Assembly (NCBI RefSeq): GCF_014646895.1
Contig: NZ_BMOD01000010.1
Coordinates: 100,376-164,375 of the forward strand
Reading direction: 5' to 3'
From: Deinococcus roseus
Lineage (GTDB): Bacteria; Deinococcota; Deinococci; Deinococcales; Deinococcaceae
DNA length: 64,000 bases
In this document: in pieces, positions 34,653 to 42,416 of the stretch
Numbering within the stretch: the stretch's first letter is position 1
Layout of the letters: every line of letters begins with the position of its first letter
The notes under the pieces: generated by a model
What the model was told of the DNA's origin: nothing
What the model saw: the letters and a program-made list of their open reading frames with translations, nothing else
The model's database searches: none
Translations under genes and position numbers: made by a program

Positions 34653-36461
34653 TTATAAAACGCCGCTGGAGGGTTTTCTGTCAACGCAGAGACCTAAAAG
34701 CACCAGTTGCACGTCTTCAATGGCCACCTGTTGCTTCTCTCCCGTCTGGCGGATCACCAGTTCCACCAGGCTTTGCTGCACGCCTTTTCCAACCACCACC
34801 CTGTAAGGAATTCCGATCAGGTCTGCATCCTTGAATTTCACTCCGGCCCGTTCGTCCCGGTCATCCAGCATCACTTCCAGGCCTGCCTGACGGAATTCCT
34901 GGTAAAGGGTCAGGCCCGTTTCGGCCTGTGCAGGATCGGCCATGTTGGCAACGGTCAGGATCACCTGATAGGGCGCGGAGGCCAGCGTCCAGACGATGCC
35001 GTTTTCATCGTGGGATTGCTCTGCAATGGCCTGGGCCAGGCGGGTGATGCCCAGGCCATAACAGCCCATCAGGGGAATCTGGGCATGGCCCTGTGCATCC
35101 TGGTACCTCAGGCCCAGACGGTCTGCATAACGGTCTCCAAGCTGGAAGATGTGGCCCACCTCCACCCCTCTGGCACTTTGCAGGAGCTGCTCAGGGTCGT
35201 GTCTGGCACGGTCTCCCACTTTTGCCAGCCGCACATCTGCCAGATACCCCAGCGAAAAATTCCCGCCCCAGTTGGCCCCATAAACGTGATGGTCGGGCTC
35301 GTTGGCTCCGGTCACAAAGTTTTCCAGTTCAGACACTGTGAAGTCGGTGATGCGGGCAAACTGACCATGCACGCCTTCTCTGAAAGCAATCAGGCTGTCC
35401 GGGAGGTCCGGGGCGATGTAACCCAGGGGGAGTTCTCCGGTGGTCCACTCCTGCAACTGTTCTGCTGTGGGCACCTCCAGGCTTTGCAGGCCTCCCAGAC
35501 CACTGAACATTTCAGAGAGCACATTGGACAGTTTGGTGGAATTCACCTCCTGGTCTCCCCGGATGCTGACCAGCACCGGAACCAGCACCTCACAGGCAAA
35601 AATCGCCTGGTAGAGCACGTTCTTGACCACCTGGGTGGGATCACAGTCCATGAAGGCACACAGGCTGGCAATGGTGGGGGTGTTCGGGGTGTGGTGTTTG
35701 TGGTGTTCTGTAAATCTGGATTTGATGGGAGGACTGAACAGGGAGTCGGCTTTCTCTGCATTGGCTGCGTACAGACCATCTTGGGTGTACAGGACCTCGT
35801 CCTCTCCTGCTCCGGTCAGCACCATGAATTCACGGCTTTTCTGACCGCCCATGGCTCCAGAGTCTGCCTCTACAGCCACCACGTTCAGGCCCAGACGTTC
35901 AAAAATTCGCTGGTAAACTGTGCCCACCTGCTGGTAGGTGTCTTCCAGGGATTCCGCCGAGGTGTGAAAAGAATAGCTGTCTGCCATGATGAATTCCCTG
36001 GCCCGCATCAGGCCAAAACGGGGCCGGATTTCATCGCGGAACTTGGTCTGGATCTGGAACAGGTGCGCGGGGTACTGGCGGTGGCTTTTCAACACATCTT
36101 TGACCGCCAGGGTGACCGCTTCTTCATGGGTGGGGGCCAGCACCTGACCCCGTTTGTGGCGGTCCTGCAAATGAAAAAGGATCCCTTCGGACTGGTAGGC
36201 TGCCAGACGGCCCGATTCCTGCCAGAGGTCTTCGGGATGAAGCTGGGGCAGCAGACATTCCTGGGCCTGAATGCGCTCCAGTTCTGCCCGGACGATGGCT
36301 TCAATTTTGTGAATCACCCGCTGCATCAGGGGAAGGTAAGCGTAAGATCCAGAGCCGAGTTTGCGAATGAATCCAGCCCTGAGCAGCAGCTGGTGGCTTT
36401 TGATTTCGGCATCGCTGGGGGTTTCGCGCAGGGTGTAAAAGAAAGACTGGCTGAGTCGCAT
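34653..36461 (-). CDS. proS: Prolyl-tRNA synthetase, bacterial type with editing domain
   Basis: Charges tRNA-Pro. This 602-residue class II enzyme starts at ATG 36461 (MRLSQSFFYTLRE), preceded by GGAGAAAAA. Motif 1/2 regions (LLRAGFIRKLGSGSYAYLPL, FQIQTKFRDEIRPRFGLMRAREF, split as IQTKFRDE and RFGLMRAREF) are present. Residues about 230-390 are the YbaK-like editing insertion (TQVVKNVLYQ with its Lys, GANEPDHHVYGANW), which hydrolyses mischarged Ala-tRNA-Pro. YGLGITRLAQAIAEQ is motif 3. The C-terminal anticodon domain follows. A second, archaeal-type ProRS gene lies 2.7 kb away. Its leader contains a possible attenuator. Confidence 0.93.
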   Translation of the reverse strand: MRLSQSFFYTLRETPSDAEIKSHQLLLRAGFIRKLGSGSYAYLPLMQRVIHKIEAIVRAELERIQAQECLLPQLHPEDLWQESGRLAAYQSEGILFHLQDRHKRGQVLAPTHEEAVTLAVKDVLKSHRQYPAHLFQIQTKFRDEIRPRFGLMRAREFIMADSYSFHTSAESLEDTYQQVGTVYQRIFERLGLNVVAVEADSGAMGGQKSREFMVLTGAGEDEVLYTQDGLYAANAEKADSLFSPPIKSRFTEHHKHHTPNTPTIASLCAFMDCDPTQVVKNVLYQAIFACEVLVPVLVSIRGDQEVNSTKLSNVLSEMFSGLGGLQSLEVPTAEQLQEWTTGELPLGYIAPDLPDSLIAFREGVHGQFARITDFTVSELENFVTGANEPDHHVYGANWGGNFSLGYLADVRLAKVGDRARHDPEQLLQSARGVEVGHIFQLGDRYADRLGLRYQDAQGHAQIPLMGCYGLGITRLAQAIAEQSHDENGIVWTLASAPYQVILTVANMADPAQAETGLTLYQEFRQAGLEVMLDDRDERAGVKFKDADLIGIPYRVVVGKGVQQSLVELVIRQTGEKQQVAIEDVQLVLLGLCVDRKPSSGVL

Positions 36462-36881
36462 TTTTTCTCCTGTAAAAGACACTTCCTGCCATTGTGAGGG
36501 CAGCAGGTGGGCAGCAAAAGCAGATGTCCCACAAACCAGCCGATGGTTCAGCAGTTTGCAGGCAAACGGATTAAAGAAAAAAAATGTCACCCCCTGCGGG
36601 GAGGCGGGCAGTGCACCAGGGAAAACCGAAAAGATTGTATACAGTTTTCCCGTTTCATGGGTTTATTGTTCAGGAGTTTGAGGGGGATGTCAAGGTGGAG
36701 GGCCGGGGGCCACATGGTTTTGCCGAGAGCCCAGAGCCGAGGGCTAAAAGCAGAAAGCAGCGACCCAATTTGATCGGGGCACATCGTCAGAGTCAAGAAG
36801 AAGGCAAAAGGGAGCGACCCAGGAGAAAACAACAGCACTCTCTTTTGCCTGAGTTCTGAGGCGTGTTTGCTGACGGCTGGT
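36462..36881. other. Intergenic region and leader upstream of bacterial-type proS
   Basis: 420 nt with no gene. On the minus strand, GCCTCCCC-GCA-GGGGGTGAC followed by eight T (about 36580-36608) looks like a terminator-like hairpin within the proS leader. GATTGTATACAG at about 36634-36645 resembles the palindrome at 17699. A family 2 repeat is at 36723-36760. An inverted pair GGCAAAAG/CTTTTGCC at 36803-36849 could end the TetR transcript. Confidence 0.5.
36723..36760 (+). repeat. Intergenic repeat, family 2
   Basis: GCCGAGAGCCCAGAGCCGAG then GGCTAAAAGCAGAAAGCAG; same design as the copies at 29266 and 34243. Confidence 0.7.
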
Positions 36882-37469
36882 TCAGGTCTTCAAACCAGTC
36901 ACAATCAGGTCCCAGACCTGCTCAAATTCCCGGTCGATGGTGGGAGACAGCCATTCCTGGCTGTTGATGGGGTGGTGAAAGCGGGAAGTGGCGTAAAAAA
37001 TCCCCTCGGCCAGACCTGTGGGATCACCCTGCCTGATTTCCCCTTTCTGGATGCCTTCTTCAAGGATCACAGTGAGCTGGTCCAGCAGTTCAGAAACGTG
37101 TTCAGAAAGCACTGCCTTGCTTTCACCGAACAGGCTCTGGTAGGCGTGGAACAGTTCAGGGTCATCCAGCACTTTGCTGCGTTTGATCTGCATCAGGGTG
37201 GTCAGCCACAGGTGCAGTTTTTCAGGAGCGGTCCCGGAGGTGTTTTTCACCTCTGCCAGCGGAGCAGACACCCGGTGCAACCAGCGCTGGGTGACAGCCG
37301 CCCTCAGGGCCGTTTTGCTGGGAAAATAGCGGTACACCGTGCCATGGCTCACATCCAGGGCACGGGCCACGTCCACCACGGTGGCCTTGGACAGGCCAAA
37401 ACGGCGAAGCACCTGCTCCGCCGTATCCAGGATGGTTTCTGTGGTGAGGGGTCCTTCTGCGTCGGCCAT
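36882..37469 (-). CDS. TetR family regulator (AKR-linked)
   Basis: A 195-residue repressor. The N-terminal helix-turn-helix (ETILDTAEQVLRRFGLSKATVVDVARALDVSHGTVYRYFPSK) is classical: ARALDVSHGTVYRYF is the recognition part. The C-terminal ligand domain fits the family seen in YfiR-like regulators. It lies 7 nt behind the aldo/keto reductase gene and is probably translated from the same transcript. The palindrome at 38552-38585 before the reductase is a likely binding site. Confidence 0.85.
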   Translation of the reverse strand: MADAEGPLTTETILDTAEQVLRRFGLSKATVVDVARALDVSHGTVYRYFPSKTALRAAVTQRWLHRVSAPLAEVKNTSGTAPEKLHLWLTTLMQIKRSKVLDDPELFHAYQSLFGESKAVLSEHVSELLDQLTVILEEGIQKGEIRQGDPTGLAEGIFYATSRFHHPINSQEWLSPTIDREFEQVWDLIVTGLKT

Positions 37470-37476
37470 CAGGGCT

Positions 37477-38520
37477 TTACACTACGGGGTTTTTCTTTTC
37501 ACTGTCAAGGAGATGCATCATGGCTGGAGCGTAACGCTCTCCTGCGACTGCCTCTGCAGGAACTGCTTTTTCAATTTGCTCCAGGTCTGCCTCTGAAAAC
37601 TGCACATCCAGGCTGCCCAGGGCTTCTTGAAGGCGGGTGCGGGTTCTGGCCCCGATCAGGGGAATGATGTCTGTTCCTCTGGACAGCACCCAGGCAATGG
37701 CGGCCTGTGCCACCGTCACCCCTTTTTGCTCTGCCACACTGCGCAGGGCTTCCACCAGTTTGAGGTTCTGGTCCAGGTTTTCACCCTGAAAGCGGGGGCT
37801 GTGGTTGCGGAAGTCTGAGGCGGTTGCAGCGCGGTCTTTGTTCCAGTGCCCGCTCAGGAGACCACGGGAAAGCACCCCATAAGCGGTGATGGCAATGCCC
37901 AGTTCACGGGTGGTGGGCAGGATCTCTGCCTCAATGCCTCTGGAGAACAGGGCGTACTCGATTTGCAGCTGGGCAATCGGGTGCACTGCGTGGGCACGGC
38001 GGATGGTGTCTGCGCCCACCTCAGAAAGCCCGATGTGGCGCACATATCCAGCCTGCACCAGTTCTGCAATGGCCCCGATGGTGTCTTCGATGGGCACATT
38101 GGGATCCAGACGGGAAGGCTGGTACAAATCGATGTGATCGGTTCCAAGGCGTTTCAGGCTGTAGGACAGGAAATTTTTAACAGCCTGGGGTCTGGAATCC
38201 ACACCCACAAATTGCCCGTCCGGGGAGCGCATGGCTCCAAATTTCACAGCAATGAAGGCATTTTCTCTGGGATGGCCTTTCAGGGCTTCCTGCAGGAGCA
38301 TTTCGTTGTGCCCCATGCCGTAGAAATCTCCGGTGTCCAGCAGGGTGATGCCTTTTTCCAGTGCTTCGTGAATGGTGGCAATGCTTTCTGCGCGGTCTGC
38401 AGGACCATACATGTCGGACATGCCCATCAGGCCCAGGCCCAGGGTGGAAACCTGGGGGCCGTTTTTGCCGAGTTGGCGGGTGCCGATGGAAGAAATGGGT
38501 GTGTTCAATGCAGTGGTCAT
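37477..38520 (-). CDS. Aldo/keto reductase
   Basis: An NADPH-dependent carbonyl reductase of 347 aa with a (beta/alpha)8 fold. Visible: RQLGKNGPQVSTLGLGLMGMSDMYGP, LLDTGDFYGMGHNE with the catalytic Asp and Tyr, IAVKFG (Lys), SRLDPNVPIEDTIGA in place of the usual H-x-D, so the catalytic His position may vary. GLSEVGADTIRRAHAVHPIAQLQIEY is typical of the AKR13 group. A strong AAGGAGG precedes the ATG. It heads an operon with the TetR gene and is likely repressed by it. Confidence 0.88.
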   Translation of the reverse strand: MTTALNTPISSIGTRQLGKNGPQVSTLGLGLMGMSDMYGPADRAESIATIHEALEKGITLLDTGDFYGMGHNEMLLQEALKGHPRENAFIAVKFGAMRSPDGQFVGVDSRPQAVKNFLSYSLKRLGTDHIDLYQPSRLDPNVPIEDTIGAIAELVQAGYVRHIGLSEVGADTIRRAHAVHPIAQLQIEYALFSRGIEAEILPTTRELGIAITAYGVLSRGLLSGHWNKDRAATASDFRNHSPRFQGENLDQNLKLVEALRSVAEQKGVTVAQAAIAWVLSRGTDIIPLIGARTRTRLQEALGSLDVQFSEADLEQIEKAVPAEAVAGERYAPAMMHLLDSEKKNPVV

Positions 38521-38551
38521 GGTGAAGCCTCCTTGCCCTTCACCTTACTTG

Positions 38552-38585
38552 ATGGAATGACATATTTCAATATCTGTCATTCCAT
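38552..38585. promoter_or_regulatory. Probable TetR operator before AKR operon
   Basis: ATGGAATGACA, 12-nt spacer, TGTCATTCCAT: perfect 11-bp arms, ending 32 nt upstream of the reductase ATG. Confidence 0.7.
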
Positions 38586-38610
38586 TTGTGTCACCCCTAT
38601 GCCATTTTGC

Positions 38611-39093
38611 TTACCCTGGCCAGACGTACACAGCTTCCCTCACCTCTGGAGCATCGTCTGAAAAAGCAACAAATCCTGAAAGGGCACCCGAGAGCTTCTC
38701 GTACAGGCGTCTGGCCCCGATGTTGTGCTCCAGGGTGGTCAGGCGAATGGAACTGCATCCCAGACCCTTCAATGCTTCAGTGGCAGCAGCAAAAAGCTGT
38801 TTCCCGATGCCCTGGTTCTGAAATTCGGGCAGCACATGCATGGAGACCACCTCGCCCCACTGCCCATCCAGCACCTTGCCATAGGCGTAACCCACCACCC
38901 GATCCTGGTCCTCAAAAACCAGAATCAGACGGTTTTCCTGAATGAACTGTTGCCAGTCCAGGGTCTGTTCTTCCACGGTCAAGCCATCAAAAATGCCCGC
39001 TGGCACCAGAGGGGAAAAATGGGTCAAGATGCTGTTCACCTGAATGAAAGCCAGTGCAGGTGCATCACGTTCTTCTGTTTTTCGAATGGGCAT
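38611..39093 (-). CDS. GNAT family N-acetyltransferase
   Basis: A 160-residue acetyltransferase. ATG 39093 (MPIRKTEERDAPALAFIQVNSI) gives a standard GNAT start; the longer frame from 39186 is not needed. The core GEVVSMHVLPEFQNQGIGKQLFAAATEAL has the QNQGIG acetyl-CoA loop, and LTTLEHNIGARRLYEKL is motif B. No specific substrate. It is divergent from the archaeal-type proS and has a weak TGGAGC ribosome site. Confidence 0.78.
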   Translation of the reverse strand: MPIRKTEERDAPALAFIQVNSILTHFSPLVPAGIFDGLTVEEQTLDWQQFIQENRLILVFEDQDRVVGYAYGKVLDGQWGEVVSMHVLPEFQNQGIGKQLFAAATEALKGLGCSSIRLTTLEHNIGARRLYEKLSGALSGFVAFSDDAPEVREAVYVWPG

Positions 39094-39191
39094 GCTCCAT
39101 TGCAAAACAGTTTCAACTTTTTGGCATGCAGAAAATGGCTTATGGGCTGTTGTGCTTCTAGGACAGTTACAATCCCTCAAACCCAATTTGT

Positions 39192-39197
39192 TACACT
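39192..39197 (+). promoter_or_regulatory. Leaderless-type -10 box of archaeal-type proS
   Basis: TACACT ends 7 nt before the ATG at 39205; TTACAA at 39167-39172 is a possible -35 with a 19-nt spacer. Confidence 0.55.
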
Positions 39198-39204
39198 ACT
39201 CAAG

Positions 39205-40674
39205 ATGAGTCAGGACAAGAAAGCCCAACAGTTTGGCGTCACCCCACAGAGTGTGGATTTTAACGAGTGGTACAACGAGGTCATCACCAAAGCAGACCTC
39301 GCAGATTACAGCCCGGTGCGCGGCAGCATGGTGGTCAAGCCCTACGGACATGCCCTCTGGGAGCGCATTGTGCGCTGGCTGGATGACAAATTCAAAGAAA
39401 CCGGGCACGAAAGCCTGCTGTTCCCCACCCTGATCCCCATGGGGTTCATCACCAGAGAAGCCGACCACGTAGAAGGCTTTGCCCCCGAGCTTTTCACGGT
39501 GACCAAAATTGGCACCGAAGTGCTGGAAGAACCCTACGTGATGCGTCCGACCAGCGAGACCATCATCGGACACATGTGGTCCCAGTGGCTGAATTCCTAC
39601 CGGGATCTGCCATACCTGCACTACCAGTGGGGCAGCGTGTTCCGGGCCGAACTGCGCACCAAGCCTTTCCTGCGCACCGCTGAATTCTTCTGGCATGAGG
39701 GGCACACCGCCCATGAAACCGAGCAGGAAGCCCGCAATGAAGTGCAGCAGATGCTGAACATCTACCACGTCTTCTGCCGGGACATCCTGGCGCTGCCTGT
39801 GGTGCGGGGCAAGAAAACCCCCTCTGAGCGCTTCGCTGGTGCAATAGACACCTTCTCCATTGAAGGCATGATGCGAGACGGCAAGGCCCTGCAGAGCGGA
39901 ACCTCCCACTACCTGGGCCAGAACTTTGCAAAAGCCTTTGAGGTGAAATTCCAGGGTCGGGACCAGAAGGAGCATTACGTGCACACCACCTCCTGGGCGA
40001 TTTCCAGCCGCATCATCGGTGCCCTGATCATGACCCACGGAGACGACAAGGGCCTGCAACTGCCCCCCAACATCGCCCCCATTCAGGTGGTGATTGTGCC
40101 CGTGACCCGCAAGGACAACACCGAGCAGATGTTTGAGGCTGCAGACCAGATTGCAGATGAGCTGAAAGCCCTGGGCGTGCGTGTCAAGGTGGACAAACGT
40201 GAAGGCCTCTCCAACGGCTTCAAATACAACGACTGGGAGCTCAAAGGGGTGCCCGTGCGTCTGGAAGTCGGTCCCCGCGACCTGGAGCAGGGCGTGCTGG
40301 TGGTCAAGAACCGCACCCACGGAGACAAGGAAATCCTGTCTCGCGAAGAGGTGATCTCCGGGATGCCTGCCCGCCTGCAGGAGATCCAGCAGTTCCTGTT
40401 CCAGCGTGCAGAGGAATTCCTGCTGGAAAACACCGTTCCTGTGGACACCTTCGAGGAGTTCAAAACCCAGATCGACAACAACAAATGGGTGCTGGCCCAC
40501 CACTGTGGTGACGCGGCCTGCGAGGCCAGCATCAAAGAAGAAACCAGAGCCACCACCCGCAACGAACCCCTGACTGAAGGGGAATACTTCAACACAGAAG
40601 AAAGCGGAACCTGTGTGAAGTGCGGGAAGCCCTCGGGTTATGGCAAACGCATTCTGTTTGGCCGCCAGTACTGA
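39205..40674 (+). CDS. proS: Prolyl-tRNA synthetase, archaeal/eukaryotic type
   Basis: A 489-residue ProRS of the short type without the YbaK-like insertion, as in Thermus, archaea and eukaryotes. The core has VMRPTSETIIGHMWSQWL, the motif 2 FRAELRTKPFLRTAEFFWHEGH and the motif 3 region TSWAISSRIIGALIMTHGDDKGLQLPP. The anticodon domain follows, then a zinc-like C-terminal region (HCGDAACE, CVKCGK) ending in Tyr. ATG 39205 is set by MSQDKKAQQFG and the -10 box; the upstream open frame is not used. Two ProRS proteins are thus encoded within 5 kb. Confidence 0.95.
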   Translation: MSQDKKAQQFGVTPQSVDFNEWYNEVITKADLADYSPVRGSMVVKPYGHALWERIVRWLDDKFKETGHESLLFPTLIPMGFITREADHVEGFAPELFTVTKIGTEVLEEPYVMRPTSETIIGHMWSQWLNSYRDLPYLHYQWGSVFRAELRTKPFLRTAEFFWHEGHTAHETEQEARNEVQQMLNIYHVFCRDILALPVVRGKKTPSERFAGAIDTFSIEGMMRDGKALQSGTSHYLGQNFAKAFEVKFQGRDQKEHYVHTTSWAISSRIIGALIMTHGDDKGLQLPPNIAPIQVVIVPVTRKDNTEQMFEAADQIADELKALGVRVKVDKREGLSNGFKYNDWELKGVPVRLEVGPRDLEQGVLVVKNRTHGDKEILSREEVISGMPARLQEIQQFLFQRAEEFLLENTVPVDTFEEFKTQIDNNKWVLAHHCGDAACEASIKEETRATTRNEPLTEGEYFNTEESGTCVKCGKPSGYGKRILFGRQY

Positions 40675-40697
40675 ACAAAAACAGACCAGCCCCTGTC

Positions 40698-40730
40698 AAG
40701 CGTCCCCACCACCAGGGGGCGCTTCTGTTT
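40698..40730 (+). terminator. Terminator after archaeal-type proS
   Basis: AAGCGTCCCC, 7-nt loop, GGGGGCGCTT (one G-U pair), then CTGTTTGT. Confidence 0.8.
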
Positions 40731-40750
40731 GTGGGAGAATGCCAGCATCC

Positions 40751-41581
40751 ATGCCAGAGGTCCACAACATTCAAGATGCTTTTCTGCAAGCGGCACTTCA
40801 TTCTGCTGACCCTCAAAACCATCCAGACCTTGCCCGTTTGCAAAATCGGGCCAGTTACACCGAACGCAAGACCTCCTGGGGGTACATGTACCTGCTGGAT
40901 GTGCTGAAAGAACTGAACATGCTGTCTGGAACAGATTTTCGTTTGACAGATGAGCGGTTTGAAGATCAATACCAGGGGTGGTCTGCGGTGCATGGTCCAC
41001 ATGTTGCAGAAAGTGCGAAGGCTTTGGAAACTGCTTACCAGCACACACAAAACTCCCTGAACGTTTTTGGCCCGTCTTCCACCCTGAGGCTGTCTTGTGT
41101 TCTGCGTCCTCTTCAGGCCTGGAGGGTGATGTATGGAATCTTGCAGGCCAGGAAAACACAGCAGCAACACCTGCATTTTCGAATGGACCGTCTTTTGAGT
41201 TTCTCGCAGGCTCCGACCGCCAGCCCACCCTGCATCCTCTGGACCCGGCAGGTGCCCAGGGAAGACATCTTGCTGTGGGGATACGTCACCACCCCGATGG
41301 ACCTCAGTGAATTTGTGGTGCTCAACCGCCATCCCGAGGGCCACCTCTCCATTCCCCTTTCAGAACTGGAGGTGAGGGGCGGATTCAGGCCCACAGATGT
41401 GTTGCAAAACCAGGAAGGGTGGCAGGAAAGCACCCCATCCGTGCTGCCTCTGCCCACGATTCAGGAACAGGAGGCCAACGAGGCGTCCATTGCCAGCGCC
41501 AGACAGCTTGAAAGGCAGTTTCCAGATCCTCTGCTCAGGCGTCTGACCCGCAGCATCATCAATTTGCGGAAGATCAGATGA
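40751..41581 (+). CDS. Hypothetical protein (276 aa)
   Basis: I do not recognise the family. The start at 40751 is a choice between two close ATGs (40739 and 40751). The protein is soluble and mixed alpha/beta, with an N-terminal helical part (HNIQDAFLQAALHSADPQNHPDLARL) and a later TTPMDLSEFVVLNRHPEGHLSIPLSELEVRGGF segment. It stands alone between two terminators and is on the opposite strand from FrnE. Confidence 0.5.
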   Translation: MPEVHNIQDAFLQAALHSADPQNHPDLARLQNRASYTERKTSWGYMYLLDVLKELNMLSGTDFRLTDERFEDQYQGWSAVHGPHVAESAKALETAYQHTQNSLNVFGPSSTLRLSCVLRPLQAWRVMYGILQARKTQQQHLHFRMDRLLSFSQAPTASPPCILWTRQVPREDILLWGYVTTPMDLSEFVVLNRHPEGHLSIPLSELEVRGGFRPTDVLQNQEGWQESTPSVLPLPTIQEQEANEASIASARQLERQFPDPLLRRLTRSIINLRKIR

Positions 41582-41587
41582 TGAAAA

Positions 41588-41616
41588 AACAAAGCAAGGA
41601 ATACCCTTGCTTTGTT
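41588..41616. terminator. Bidirectional terminator
   Basis: AACAAAGCAAGG, 5-nt loop, CCTTGCTTTGTT: 12-bp perfect stem between convergent genes. Confidence 0.85.
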
Positions 41617-41639
41617 GAACTGCACGTCGAGTGGCCCCT

Positions 41640-42398
41640 TTACTGGGCCTGTTCCTGCAGCTTGAGGACTTCCTGAATGGCGTTCTGAAAGTGCTCCGGG
41701 GGCATGGCTCCATTGGCCACGGCGTAACCATTCACGATGAAAAAAGGAACCCCCTGAACCCCCTGGCGTTTGATGTGCTGGTCAAAGGTGCGGATGTCCT
41801 GCACGTCCTGGTTGCTGTGCAGGTAAGCAGCAACCTCTTCACGGTCCAGCCCAGCCTGAACCCCCAGTTCGGTCAGGGTGTCCAGATCAGAGAGGTTTTT
41901 TCCTTCTGTGAAGTAGGCCCTGAACAGCAGTTCGGTGATCTCGGTCTGTTTGCCTCTTTCCTGGGCAAATCTGGCAAGGCGGTGGGCGTTGATGGTGTTG
42001 GGAGAGATGGTCACACGGTCAAAGCGGTACTCCCAGCCTGCATCTTTTGCTTTCTGGGTGATCATGTCCTGCATCTGCTCCACCCGTTCACGGGACCCGA
42101 ATTTCTTGCTGAGGTGCTCCAGGTGATCCACACCGCCTTCGGGCACTTCCGGGTTGAGCTGGAAGGGCAGCATTTCAATGCTGGCTTCACCGTTCCAGAT
42201 GCCGTTCTGGCGCAGCAAATCCAGGCCTTTTTGCAGGTTGGCTTCCCCGATGGGGCAGAACGGGCATACCCAGTCCGAAACGATCTGGATGTTCAGGTTC
42301 GGACTGGGTTTCAGGTTGATGGGTTTGATGGTCTGGGGCTCTGCAGGACGCACCTCGCAGGTGTCGCCTTCGCAGATCAGGGTTTCCGTTTCACTCAT
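41640..42398 (-). CDS. FrnE-like DsbA family thiol-disulfide oxidoreductase
   Basis: A 252-residue cytosolic thioredoxin-fold protein like deinococcal FrnE, a redox protein that supports oxidative stress and radiation tolerance. The active site is WVCPFCPIGEANL (CxxC). The C-terminal VQGVPFFIVNGYAVANGAMPPEHF has the cis-Pro loop. An N-terminal extension carries a second Cys pair, CEGDTC, which may act as an auxiliary redox site. There is no signal peptide. A TAAAAT box lies 7 nt before the ATG. Confidence 0.85.
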   Translation of the reverse strand: MSETETLICEGDTCEVRPAEPQTIKPINLKPSPNLNIQIVSDWVCPFCPIGEANLQKGLDLLRQNGIWNGEASIEMLPFQLNPEVPEGGVDHLEHLSKKFGSRERVEQMQDMITQKAKDAGWEYRFDRVTISPNTINAHRLARFAQERGKQTEITELLFRAYFTEGKNLSDLDTLTELGVQAGLDREEVAAYLHSNQDVQDIRTFDQHIKRQGVQGVPFFIVNGYAVANGAMPPEHFQNAIQEVLKLQEQAQ

Positions 42399-42405
42399 GC
42401 TATAG

Positions 42406-42411
42406 ATTTTA
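42406..42411 (-). promoter_or_regulatory. Leaderless-type -10 box of FrnE-like gene
   Basis: TAAAAT on the minus strand ends 7 nt before the ATG at 42398. Confidence 0.5.
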
Positions 42412-42416
42412 TAGTA

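Noticed and set aside
36462..36610. T-box riboswitch in the proS leader
   Set aside because: The leader lacks a recognisable AGGGUGG-type T-box sequence; kept only as a possible attenuator.
38725..39204. N-terminal extension of the archaeal-type ProRS
   Set aside because: The open frame continues upstream but is antisense to the GNAT gene, and a -10 box 7 nt before ATG 39205 defines the start.
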